A program made the position numbers and the translations under genes. The notes beneath the pieces were generated by a model. It did no database searches. It was not told the origin of the DNA and saw only the letters and a list, made by a program, of their open reading frames with translations. From Brachynemurus nebulosus (taxonomy: Eukaryota > Arthropoda > Insecta > Neuroptera > Myrmeleontidae), in the NCBI GenBank assembly GCA_035578155.1, contig JAPWDM010000016.1:4108501-4172500 (forward strand): a stretch of 64,000 nucleotides of DNA, in the 5' to 3' direction. Positions within the stretch are counted from its first letter, which is position 1; each line of letters starts with the position of its first letter. Positions 27,001-35,879 of this stretch are shown in pieces.

Positions 27001-27948
27001 CTTGTTTATTGGCCATTAATTAATACAGATATTGAAAATATTGTTAAAAAATGTCGTACATGTGAAAAATTTGGAAATAAAAATAAAAAGGAAAATTTAT
27101 TGCAGCATTCAATACCAAATAGACCTTTTGAAAAAATTGCAGTTGACATTGCTGAAATTGATAATAAATCATATGTAATAATTAGTGACTATTTTTCTAA
27201 GTGGCTTGAAATTAAACCAATAAAAGATAAATCTGCAAAAACTGTAATTAATGTATTTAAAGATATATTTTGTACTCACGGAATTCCAGACAAAATTATA
27301 GCAGATAATGTGCCATTTAATGCATTTGAAATGAAACAGTTTGCAAATGAATATAATTTTGATATTATTACAACATCGCCTAATTATCCAAAATCAAATG
27401 GAAGGGCAGAAATAGGTGTAAAAATAGCAAAGTCAATAATTAAAAAAGCAAAGGAGGAAAATATAGATTATTATACTATGTTAATGGAATATAGAAACAC
27501 TCCTATTGCAGGAATAGGACTCTCTCCTGCTCAAATGTTAATGAGTAGAGTACTAAAAACTAAATTACCAATTAAAAATAAATTATTAAAGCCTAAAATT
27601 CATAACCAAATTAAAAATAAGTTAATTAATAGAAATAAAAAAATAAAACAGTACTATAATAAACATGCAATTAAAGCTATTAATTACAAAATAGGCGATA
27701 ATATAGTTTACTTAAAAAATGATAAATGGTATAATGGAAAAGTAATTAAAAAAGCTAATACTCCTCGGTCATATATAATTAAAGATTTATATACAAATAA
27801 AATTTATAGGAGAAATTCATCACATATAAAAAAGTCTTACTCAAATCCTAAAATAATTGAAAATCAAAATAAGATACAGAATAAGAAAAGAATAATAAGA
27901 AAATATAAAACACCAGTTTGGCAAAAAAATTATGTAATGTACAAATAA
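24049..27948 (+). CDS. gag-pol: Gag-Pol polyprotein of gypsy element 1 (single ORF)
   Basis: The 1,299-codon ORF carries the full retrotransposon programme without a frameshift between gag and pol. The Gag-like N-terminus has the WKKFRQKFEIYI-type block (about residue 57-68) and two zinc knuckles at 251-263 (CSRC...H...C, short spacing) and 270-283 (CX2CX4HX4C). An aspartic protease has its Asp-Thr-Gly at 331-333. Reverse transcriptase has YIDD at about 604-607, followed by RNase H (Asp in QADSS near 750, Glu in CEKELLS, Asp in ETDHLPL). Integrase has the HHCC finger (about 967-1005) and the D, D, E core (AVDIAEID about 1033, IIADN about 1083, Glu in NGRAEIG about 1121). The arrangement fits the mag-like or related gypsy lineages. 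The start is the first ATG after the primer site. AT-rich codon use with many Asn/Lys residues matches the surrounding DNA. No env ORF follows. Confidence 0.95.
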   Translation: MTRNKKSESLNKEINETSELRTEMTEMNVKNNTYVINNNLNIPKPLDLNNTNLSDTWKKFRQKFEIYIKATNYCSLSEDVQINILLNVIGDEALEVYNNFELSDELTLTEILNKFEEYCNPKKNIVYERFVFMQIKQGENEPFDNFLKNLQKQIKLCEYGDQEDSILRDQIVLNIYNKKLQKQLLGTENLTFKKAVEMCRTTQITEEQTKIVQKTTEVDVVQQQVPNQRKNPKQQSRKNSSNHKKKQINNCSRCGYNHEINKCLAYGKVCSKCNKMNHFSKQCKSNNKFVNKIEQNNENFEINNIKKVNDIKNSWYENINVENVTIKFKIDTGSQVNLLPINIFNEINKNKKVKINKCRDKLEAYGGFPIKTLGSVNLMCETNHKYVMQNFVLVNKGDKPILGLETSEILNIIKRINSIESEKENFINKNKEIFTGLGKFDEKIHLHLKEGAKPVIKGARKFPNKIIEKLKRTLKELTDNDIIVKEDNPVEWIHNLVVVEKPNNKLRICLDPRELNINLMDENHPLPTFESISQNLNNKNYFSVFDMRESFWHIQLDEYSSKLCCFNSPLGVYRFKRLPYGIKIAAQLFQKLNEKYFGDIPGVYIYIDDILIATETETEHNNVINLLSQRAKEINAKFNPNKLQFKVNSVRYMGHIFSKNGIEPDSERIDAIKNLKEPTNKRELQSILGMINYLRNFFPNMAEATTSLRELLKKDVQWNWTASHTNEFNKIKETLCKSPTLGIFDENKSIILQADSSQNGIGGCLMQNGKPIGYVSRCLTDCEKRYAQCEKELLSIVYTCRKFHNLIYGRSFTMETDHLPLVSLFKKDLSKISACRLLRMRLKLTIYDMNLVYKPGKYMHIADLLSRSQKINKYDNEEEKLLKQVVHSINMSKNKIKEFQKETEIDKTLNKLKKMCLNGWPNSISKVDDDLKIYYKNKNDIYLENDLLFFGDRVIVPNKLRQYVMKLLHEGHLGIQKTKDRARTLVYWPLINTDIENIVKKCRTCEKFGNKNKKENLLQHSIPNRPFEKIAVDIAEIDNKSYVIISDYFSKWLEIKPIKDKSAKTVINVFKDIFCTHGIPDKIIADNVPFNAFEMKQFANEYNFDIITTSPNYPKSNGRAEIGVKIAKSIIKKAKEENIDYYTMLMEYRNTPIAGIGLSPAQMLMSRVLKTKLPIKNKLLKPKIHNQIKNKLINRNKKIKQYYNKHAIKAINYKIGDNIVYLKNDKWYNGKVIKKANTPRSYIIKDLYTNKIYRRNSSHIKKSYSNPKIIENQNKIQNKKRIIRKYKTPVWQKNYVMYK

Positions 27949-28127
27949 ATATGTATAATGTAATGTAAAAAAAAAAAAAAAAAAAAAAAAAATAAATAAA
28001 AACAAAATAAATGTACTTATGTAAGAATTTATGTAATAACTAAATTAAAAAAAAAAAATTTAAAATCAATTTTATAAAATTTATTAAATAATTTAATTTA
28101 AAATTAAATGTAATCTCGGTGGGGAGG
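27949..28127 (+). other. 3' untranslated part and polypurine tract of gypsy element 1
   Basis: AT-rich with an A22-type run at about 27967-27991. The purine tract GGTGGGGAGG (28118-28127) directly precedes the 3' LTR and would prime plus-strand synthesis. Confidence 0.75.
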
Positions 28128-28381
28128 TGTTGTGTATGAAACTTAAATAACTAAATGATAGTTCTATTAAATAATAATAGATGGCACCACTGAGTGAACC
28201 ATCCAAAGAAATGATAAATACATCACACCATCTCACATATAGAAAAATACAGTAGTGTGTGTATGCAACATGTATGGAAAATAACATTCACAGAATCAGT
28301 TCTTAAGTTTTATTTTTAATAAATAACATTAAATAAAGCATACTTGTTCAGAATCATTATTTAAATAAAAAACCCATACAA

Positions 28382-28385
<4 letters not shown>
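28128..28385 (+). repeat. 3' LTR of gypsy element 1
   Basis: 258 bp, identical by eye to the 5' LTR. Confidence 0.93.
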
Positions 28386-28460
<75 letters not shown>

Positions 28461-28483
28461 ATATATATATAAATATATATATA

Positions 28484-28568
<85 letters not shown>
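28386..28568. repeat. (TA)n microsatellite, right of gypsy element 1
   Basis: Continuation of the tract at 23344-23716, with the same AAATA/TTTATA interruptions. Confidence 0.95.
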
Positions 28569-28570
<2 letters not shown>

Positions 28571-29180
28571 CGGTTTGCTTTAAGTTTTTGCATCAACCAT
28601 TACTATCAACGAAGCAACATCATTTTTTATCCTTTTCCTAAAAAAATATGTATAAAATAAACGTAATTTTAATAAAGGAAAAGATGAAAAACACAGGGTA
28701 TTTTCCAGTGCTTTGAGATATACTGGAGACCAAACGTACGTCTTTGACATGTTTTTTTAGGTGTTTTTTATTAATTTTATCATAAAAAGCCAGAATACAG
28801 CGTTGTCAAGTTTAAAATTTCTTTTAAATATAAATTTATTTAAAAACAGGATGGTTATTTATTTTTTATTACTCATGCGGGAGAAGTACTAACTTGGCGC
28901 ACACATTTCTGTACGCAAAATAGCTATTTGCCCACTGTACTCTTCCCGCATACTTTTTTGCGTGTGGAAAGTAACTTTGCACACGCAAATTGACAATAAA
29001 ACACGCCAAATTTAATCAAAACACGCAAAGCCTCCTCTTAATTTTTCATTTAATAAATATTTCATAATTATTTCTATAGAAACCATCAATAAAGTAATTT
29101 AAACGATAATTAATTCAGAAAAAAAGACGAACACTTAAAAATATTATTTAGAAAAAAGTATGTGAAATTCGTAATAAAAA
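28569..29180. other. AT-rich stretch, nothing recognised
   Basis: No gene. Words such as GCGTGTGGAAAG and CACACGCAAATTG recur around 28880-29020 in both orientations, suggesting a decayed inverted repeat. Confidence 0.4.
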
Positions 29181-29313
29181 ATAGTATGTGCAACTCGTGC
29201 GGGATTGTCGATTGCCCCACTCAAGCGAATGAGCGCACTCACTACGTTCGTGCGCTCAACTTCGCTTTCGTGGGCAATCGACAATTTCCCGCACTTATCG
29301 CACAATATACTAT
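29181..29313. repeat. GC-richer palindrome, about 60 bp arms
   Basis: ATAGTATGTGC...GTGCGGGATTGTCGATTGCC pairs with GGGCAATCGACAATTTCCCG...GCACAATATACTAT across a short centre near 29240-29255. It is a possible miniature foldback element. A 68-codon plus-strand ORF across it has no recognisable motif. Confidence 0.65.
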
Positions 29314-29883
29314 TCCTGTATTAAAGTTTTGCGTGAGAAGTGGGGACCAAAAACTTGAAAGTACGTGAGTAAAATCAGTTGAAAATAGATGGTGTTGAAA
29401 ATACATGAGTCCGACTGTATTCCAAAAAATACACACATCTTCTGTGGTAATAGGTGATAAAATGTGGATAAAAACGATAACCAACGACACCGCTCCTGAA
29501 ACCTGATCCGATGACGGAGGGAGGGGATATCATACATCGAATACAATGCAACCGGATTACCGACTGTTCGGATTAATATATTGTATCTCCAGAGTTGTGC
29601 GTGTAATTTACCCACACTTGTTTCGATAAAAAACTGTAAAAGATGTCAAAAATTAAATTTTTTAAATTTAATAAATGTAAGCGTTACTGATGGTATTCCA
29701 TATTTGCTATTGAAGTATTTGCTATATTTGCAAAATAAAAATAATTAAGTAATTTGAAAATTAAAAATATAAATGGGTACAAACAGGAAAAAGAAAGGTT
29801 AGTTTTGATAGAATAGTTTATTTAAGAATTCAATATTAAAAAGATTTTTATTTGTTCAGTTAAATTTTATTAAAGGCATCAGT
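29314..29883. other. AT-rich stretch, nothing recognised
   Basis: Short minus-strand ORFs (up to 101 codons) carry no motif. It is the left flank of gypsy element 2. Confidence 0.45.
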
Positions 29884-30538
29884 TGTCAATGTCCTGGAAT
29901 CCCTTTAAAGGACCAGGACTATCATAGCGTGTCGGGAGGGTTCGAGTTCCGTGCCGTGTGTTGAGGGATCTCAATTCGTGGAAATAAATGAAAGATGTTG
30001 TTCGGAAAGAAAACGGATTTATTTAAATAATAAAATAAAATAAAAGTTTAAATAAAAAAAAAAAATATAGATAATAAACTAAAATTGAAATAATAATAAC
30101 AAATTGTCTACAAATAACAAAGAAATATATGAAACCCTTAACCCAGTATAATAGAACATAGAGCGGACTCACCTGCTACACTTAATTAACACTGTATTTA
30201 ATCGGCTAACGACGAAACTTAATATTTGAAAAATTTTATGAGTCATATAAATAAATGTTTTATTGAACAATGTTACTTGCACTAGAAATAGAAAACCCGA
30301 ACACTACCCCAGTGTTGCCCGTGTCTCGTCGCGAATACTTCTGATCTTACCCAAATTGATAGCCACCTCAATTAGCCACGCGTGGGTCAGAAAACCTGTC
30401 CCCACCGCGTCAATTATTTAATTGATTGGCAATCAATTTCAGCAAAGTTCGCAAATTCCACAATAATTTCGAAATTTGCCCTACAAAATTATTGTGTATA
30501 AATGCGACGCCTATATACAGGCGATTCGCTTCTCAACA
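29884..30538 (-). repeat. 3' LTR of gypsy element 2
   Basis: On the minus strand it begins TGTTGAGAAGCG and ends CAGGACATTGACA. A TATATAGG box lies about 20 bases in. Confidence 0.93.
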
Positions 30539-31349
30539 TTGCTCCCCCCTTTGAAAAAGATGGTCACTCTCTCGAGCGACCAGCCTTTTCTACGTATTAC
30601 CCGTTGCATGGTGAGTCCGCCTCCACAATATCAAAATTAAATCTAACTTATCTATACTTTTCCTGAAATTGTTTAGTGATCCAAAGGTAGAATACTTGTC
30701 CTTTTCTGATGGAAAAGTTTTATCATTCCATATTAAAATATCTCCATCGTGAGAGTTTTGGAATCATCAAACAATATCAGGTTATCTTAATATACAATAC
30801 AAACATACATACAAATACAAATATACAAATAAAATCTCCCTTCTTTCCATCCCAGCATCTTAATTCCCCCGTACATAAATTACAAAATGAACTTAACTAG
30901 AAGTACAAAGAAGCATTGATTTAAGAAAACAAAGATTGAGAATGAGCTTAGCGAAAATTACTTAATGTTTTTATTTATTGTCTGTTACTTAGAGAATGCT
31001 ACACTCTTCCGTGTTTGGTTAACCCGCGGTTTCACTGAGTTTGAGTCACTTCACACACTATGAACAATTTATTGGATTTATATAGAAAAACAATGGACAC
31101 TTTTTCAGTCATTCACTATTTTGTCTGTATCCACTGAATCGTATATCCAACTAGAAATAGCATCGTTTCAAAGTTTTTTTTTCTTTTTTTTTTTATTATT
31201 TCCTCATCCCCATTAGTTCAGGATCACACTGTCTCGAACTGTATGGTGACGTCCCGTTGTGGTTCCCCTTGCCCTGGACTCGCACTGCCAGTTCCAACCT
31301 CGACTTCGTTGACACTATCCGGATCGGTGGGTATTGTTTGTTTGGTAAG
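30539..31349 (-). other. 3' untranslated region and polypurine tract of gypsy element 2
   Basis: The purine tract AAAGGGGGGAGCAA (30539-30552 on the minus strand) abuts the 3' LTR. The rest is AT-rich. A 104-codon minus-strand ORF (31196-31510) overlapping the end of pol in another frame has no motif and is probably spurious. Confidence 0.7.
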
Positions 31350-34300
31350 TTAAATTCGTTTGGGTAGGACCCACGGATGGTCTGAAACTCTACCCCGACT
31401 TCTGGTGCGGTAGTTTCCAGCCTGTCTCGCGTCACTGGCAGGTGCAGCTTCCTCGACGTCGTCTGCACTCGCGTAACTATCTGATGAGTTACCCTCGTTC
31501 TCTCCCCCATGTTCGTTTTCTACTTCCAAATTCTGATTGTTTTGCATAGCTTCGTGCGGCTCTTCGATCGGAATTTGACGCTCTGCCGGTGGCGGCGGGT
31601 GAATGTCGACTGGGACATTGATAGTCCCGATTGACTGGTCTTCAATTTCGTTCGTACGGTGGTCGTTCCCGTCTAATACATTTTGGATTTCGGCTTCCAA
31701 ATTGTCGTTTTCTTCCCGGTGTCCTGGTATGGTTGGCTGTCCTACTTCGACGGTTACGGGCGAATCGTAGATATCAAAGTGTTGTCTCTGTTCACCACGT
31801 TCAGGTTGCTCTGGTGGTTCAGGTCCACCAACATCTTCTATTGACTGACTTAATTCCCCCTTGTAGATTTTTAATCGGTTGGCATGCACCAACTCAGTTT
31901 TAGGTCCGTAAACTTCCTTAATCTTAAAGTTGACGGGTCCCTTAACGGCGATAACGCGGTACGGCCCTGTCCACGGTTTAAGTAGCTTCTTGCTGCGGTC
32001 GGTTTTACCAGCTGGGTTGTAAAGCCATACTAGATTCCCTACCTCAAAGCTTACTGGCTTGGTACTTTTATTGTAGTTTCGTACTTGCTTTTCGGTGGTT
32101 TCTCTCGTGTGTTGGTATACCCTTTCGTAAGCCATTTGTAATCTTCTTATAAGTTCAGCCGCGTAGTTTTCACTTACATCGTAGCGCATTCTACTGGGTT
32201 TAAGAATGTCGTCGTACGGTAGTGACATATCTCGGCCATGTAATAAGAAAAATGGAGTGTCTCCGGTGGTGCTATGTATGGTCCCTCGGTATGCCATGAG
32301 AATGTATGGTAACCATAAGTCCCAATCCCGTTGATCACCTCGTACAAATTGGGATAACATATCCTTGATGACCCTATGACTACGCTCTATCATTCCATTA
32401 GCTTGCGGATGGTAGGCGGTAGTATGAATTTTCTGAATCCTTAATAGTTGGCATATCTCCTTCATAAGTTTCGACAAAAAATTCGTCCCTTGATCGGTTA
32501 TTAGTACCTTCGGAGTCCCGTGTCTTGTTACAATATGCTCCACAAATGCTCTGGCCACAGTGTCTGCTTTTTGGTCGGGAAGCGGGATAGCTTCCAGATA
32601 TCGCGTAAAATAATCTTGCACAGTTAGAATGAATTTATTTCCTTGTAATGTTGTAACCATAGGCCCTACGATATCCATGGAAATTCGCTCGAACGGTTCG
32701 CTCACAGAAGGAAGTTTTTGTAACGGTGCTGGTTTCCTATGTGGTGAAGTTTTTCGCTGCATGCAGGGAACACATTCTTCACAATATTGTTTCACATCAG
32801 CGCACATGTTTGTCCAATGCATTTTGTTACGAATAAGATTTAAAGTTTTCAAGTATCCCAAGTGAGAACAAAATGGCGTGTCGTGGTAGTCCCTAATTAC
32901 CGTTTTAACCATAGTTCTCGGAATAACCATTTTGTCGTGTCGATCCGTAATGCCTCGTGCTTTGTATAGTACTCCGTCATCATCTAGGTAGTACTCGTGA
33001 TAATCCGGGTCGGTGTTTAATCGGTCGAATACTGGTTTTAATAATGGATCTTTTCTTTGTTCCCCTTTGATCCACTGACGGTCCCAGAATGGTTCGTAAC
33101 CTTCTTCTAAGTTAACCATTTGTACCGGAATCCTCGATAGTGCGTCCGCATTTCCATTTTTACTTCCGGCCCGATGTTCAATCTCAAAGTCGTATTCTCC
33201 CAGAGTGAGAGCCCATCTAGCTAACCTTGAACTTGGGTCCCGTATGGTTAAAAGCCATCGTAACGGTCGATGGTCAGTTACAATTTTGAATCGTTTCCCG
33301 TACAAGTAGCATCTGAAGTGTTTTATTGCCCATACAACAGCAAGGCACTCACGTTCAGATACGGAATAATTCCTTTCTGGTTTTGATAATTGGCGGCTTG
33401 CATACGCGACTGGTTTCTCACACCCATTGTACTCCTGGCTAAGTACAGCCCCTATAGCACTTCCGGATGCGTCCGTAGTTAACGTGAAACTTTTGTGAAA
33501 GTCTGGATACTGCAGTACTGGTTCCTTGCACAATGCTTCTTTCAACAAATTGAACGCTTTATCGGTTTCTTCTGTCCATTTAAAGGGAACATCCTTTTTC
33601 GTTAATTCTGTTAGTGGTTTTGCAATACGTGCGAACTGCGGAATGAATCTTCGGTAGAAATTGGCTAGTCCCAAAAATGATCGGATATCCCGTATATTTC
33701 TTGGTTTAGGATAATTTTTAACTGCAGACACCTTATTTTCCTCAGGTTTTACGCCATCTCGGCCTATTATGTGCCCTAAGTAGTTTATTTCTGATTGAAG
33801 GAACTGACATTTAGAAGGCTTTAATTTCAGATTTGCTTTTCGAATACAGGTAAAGACTTCTTTTATACGTTCTATGTGTTCATTGACTTCTCCTCCATTG
33901 AATACGATGATATCATCCAAATAGGCTAGACATTTGATCCCTTTTAGCCCTGCCAAGGTCACGTCCATCAATCTTTGGAAGGTACTAGGCGCATTAGATA
34001 ATCCAAAAGGCATTCTTTGGCACTCATAATGCCCATCTGGTGTGGAGAAGGCTGTCTTCTCCCGGTCCTCTTCTGCTATAGCAATCTGCCAATAACCCCA
34101 CGCCAAGTCCAAAGTAGTGAAAAGTTTAGCTTGTCCCAACATGTCGATCGTTTCACTGATGTTTGGAAGCGGATAGTAGTCCCTTTTCGTTATCTGGTTT
34201 AATCCCCGAAAATCGATGCATACCCTCATTTTCACTTCCCCGGTTGTAGTCTTCTTAGGCACCATTACCACGGGTGCTGACCACGGCGACTGAGAATGTT

Positions 34301-35879
34301 TGATGACCCCTTCATCCAACATTTCTTGAATATTATTCTTCAATATTTCCCTTTGTGCATGTGGTACACGGTATGGTCGCTTCGCAATAGGCATTACATT
34401 TTCGGTCACGATTTTGTGTTTGACTCCAACAGCTTCACCAAGTTTGTCGCCTTCCAATAAAATGATGTCCCGAAATTCTACTAACACTTGTAAAATCTTA
34501 GTTTGAGTTTCTTCATCCAAGTGGTCAAGTTGCACGCTATCCCGTAGTTTAGTCCAAGTTTCTGAATTTTCCACGTAACCCCTGTGTTCAGATACGTTGT
34601 AGCAAAATTTTCTTGTACGTTCTGAGGTAGTTTGTTTTGTTGTCCCTGGTACTCCCTTGTAAATAGTACCATTCCCTAACTTGTAGTTCATTTGTAAATT
34701 CCCACTTTTATTATTAAAAATATTTCCATTTTGAACTATTTCCCCGTTATGTCCCTTAGTTTCATACGTTTTCCCATTATCACTGTTATTCCCGTACAGT
34801 GTGTTGAAATATTTTTTGTTTAACCCATTTTCCAGAACTTCTTCAGCTTCTCCGACGACGGTCCCAGTATTCAATTCAATTACTTGACTAGAAGCATTAA
34901 TTAGGCACACTTGAACTTCTTGATTTGACTGAACTTCTGTTAAAATTCTTGCGGAATTGATGCCGTGCATGAGTACTTCTGTTGGTTCAATCAGCACAGT
35001 GGTTCCGGATACTAAATTAGTTGAACTAGCTCTGCATACACATTCGCTTCTAGCAGGAATACTAACTCTCTCCACTAGCGAAACAAAGTAGCGGCCAACT
35101 ACTTGCTTCTGATCGCCCCCTAATTTTGGCCGAATTATGGGTGATCCAGTATCTCCATCGCTTCCCCCATTGCTAGTCTTAACTAGTTTTTTCCATCCTG
35201 TTTTTGATTGAACATCAGAATCAGTAGCTTCATTTTGTTCCTGGCGTGCCTTACTCTTCCCTAAGGATATCTTAGTATCCTTCGTCCTTTTGTAATTGAT
35301 AACCGGCGAGCTGTTTTTGGGTTTCTTAGTCCCCGACTTGATGGTGTGCCCCGTCTGACGTTCCCTTTTTAAAATATTTGTTTTGAATTCCCGTAATTCC
35401 TGAATATCCCTGTTGTCAGTATCACTTCCATCCTGGTTGAATTTATTCATAAGTACTGGTTCGCCATTTATGTTTAATATATTTTTGCTATAGTCAATTA
35501 TGGCCCCTTGAGATTCGAAAAAATCACGCCCCAATAGACCATCAGCTATTATTGGTAAATCCCGACAAATTAAAGTATTAATATGGTACAGTTGTGTTCC
35601 TATTGAAAGTTGGAGTGGTACATGCCCCATGCATTCCAGTTCGTCTCCTGTAATTCCCGTAAGTTTGAAGTCGCTTGTAGAGTAATATTGGTCAAAATCG
35701 AGTATATCTTCTTTTAGTATGGTTACTGCACTTCCTGTATCGAGAATTAGTTTTAATGGTTTGTTATTAACATAAGCGGTCACGATACTTGGTGCGTCCC
35801 TTATAGTAGAGGTGTGTGATATTATTGATTGGTTGGGCCCTCGAGGCGGGACAGAGTCGAAGGTCCGCCGTAGTTTAAA
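31350..35879 (-). CDS. pol: Pol of gypsy element 2, expressed by -1 frameshift from gag
   Basis: The frame is open from the shift site at 35873-35879 to 31350. The listed first methionine-equivalent at 35783 is a GTG, so no independent ATG start is evident. Counting from 35783, protease Asp-Thr-Gly is at about 15-17, reverse transcriptase YLDD at about 621, and RNase H TDAS at about 771. The integrase HHCC finger is at about 970-1003, with catalytic D in SMDIVGP (about 1030), D in ITDQGTNF (about 1094) and E in MIERSH (about 1130). A GPY/F-type module (PWTGPYRVI) follows near 1275, then an acidic, Pro/Asn-rich tail. All key residues are present. The organisation is that of a standard insect gypsy element without envelope. 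It would yield protease, reverse transcriptase/RNase H and integrase after cleavage. Confidence 0.94.
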   Translation of the reverse strand, partial: FKLRRTFDSVPPRGPNQSIISHTSTIRDAPSIVTAYVNNKPLKLILDTGSAVTILKEDILDFDQYYSTSDFKLTGITGDELECMGHVPLQLSIGTQLYHINTLICRDLPIIADGLLGRDFFESQGAIIDYSKNILNINGEPVLMNKFNQDGSDTDNRDIQELREFKTNILKRERQTGHTIKSGTKKPKNSSPVINYKRTKDTKISLGKSKARQEQNEATDSDVQSKTGWKKLVKTSNGGSDGDTGSPIIRPKLGGDQKQVVGRYFVSLVERVSIPARSECVCRASSTNLVSGTTVLIEPTEVLMHGINSARILTEVQSNQEVQVCLINASSQVIELNTGTVVGEAEEVLENGLNKKYFNTLYGNNSDNGKTYETKGHNGEIVQNGNIFNNKSGNLQMNYKLGNGTIYKGVPGTTKQTTSERTRKFCYNVSEHRGYVENSETWTKLRDSVQLDHLDEETQTKILQVLVEFRDIILLEGDKLGEAVGVKHKIVTENVMPIAKRPYRVPHAQREILKNNIQEMLDEGVIKHSQSPWSAPVVMVPKKTTTGEVKMRVCIDFRGLNQITKRDYYPLPNISETIDMLGQAKLFTTLDLAWGYWQIAIAEEDREKTAFSTPDGHYECQRMPFGLSNAPSTFQRLMDVTLAGLKGIKCLAYLDDIIVFNGGEVNEHIERIKEVFTCIRKANLKLKPSKCQFLQSEINYLGHIIGRDGVKPEENKVSAVKNYPKPRNIRDIRSFLGLANFYRRFIPQFARIAKPLTELTKKDVPFKWTEETDKAFNLLKEALCKEPVLQYPDFHKSFTLTTDASGSAIGAVLSQEYNGCEKPVAYASRQLSKPERNYSVSERECLAVVWAIKHFRCYLYGKRFKIVTDHRPLRWLLTIRDPSSRLARWALTLGEYDFEIEHRAGSKNGNADALSRIPVQMVNLEEGYEPFWDRQWIKGEQRKDPLLKPVFDRLNTDPDYHEYYLDDDGVLYKARGITDRHDKMVIPRTMVKTVIRDYHDTPFCSHLGYLKTLNLIRNKMHWTNMCADVKQYCEECVPCMQRKTSPHRKPAPLQKLPSVSEPFERISMDIVGPMVTTLQGNKFILTVQDYFTRYLEAIPLPDQKADTVARAFVEHIVTRHGTPKVLITDQGTNFLSKLMKEICQLLRIQKIHTTAYHPQANGMIERSHRVIKDMLSQFVRGDQRDWDLWLPYILMAYRGTIHSTTGDTPFFLLHGRDMSLPYDDILKPSRMRYDVSENYAAELIRRLQMAYERVYQHTRETTEKQVRNYNKSTKPVSFEVGNLVWLYNPAGKTDRSKKLLKPWTGPYRVIAVKGPVNFKIKEVYGPKTELVHANRLKIYKGELSQSIEDVGGPEPPEQPERGEQRQHFDIYDSPVTVEVGQPTIPGHREENDNLEAEIQNVLDGNDHRTNEIEDQSIGTINVPVDIHPPPPAERQIPIEEPHEAMQNNQNLEVENEHGGENEGNSSDSYASADDVEEAAPASDARQAGNYRTRSRGRVSDHPWVLPKRI

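Larger units (their letters stand above)
23717..28385 (+). mobile_element. Complete Ty3/gypsy LTR retrotransposon, TSD TATAT
   Basis: It has two 258 bp LTRs that I read as identical, a tRNA-Ser-type primer-binding site, one intact gag-pol ORF and a purine tract before the 3' LTR. The flanks are TATAT at 23712-23716 and 28386-28390, although the (TA)n target makes the duplication length ambiguous. Identical LTRs mean a recent insertion. Confidence 0.93.

Noticed and set aside
31196..31510. 104-codon ORF as a possible env or accessory gene of gypsy element 2
   Set aside because: It largely overlaps pol in another frame and has no signal peptide, membrane segment or known motif.
35840..35848. 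GGGCCCA as an alternative frameshift heptamer near the gag stop
   Set aside because: It fits the X XXY YYZ pattern, but C at the Y positions is not a usual slippery type. UUUAAAC lies exactly where the pol frame opens.
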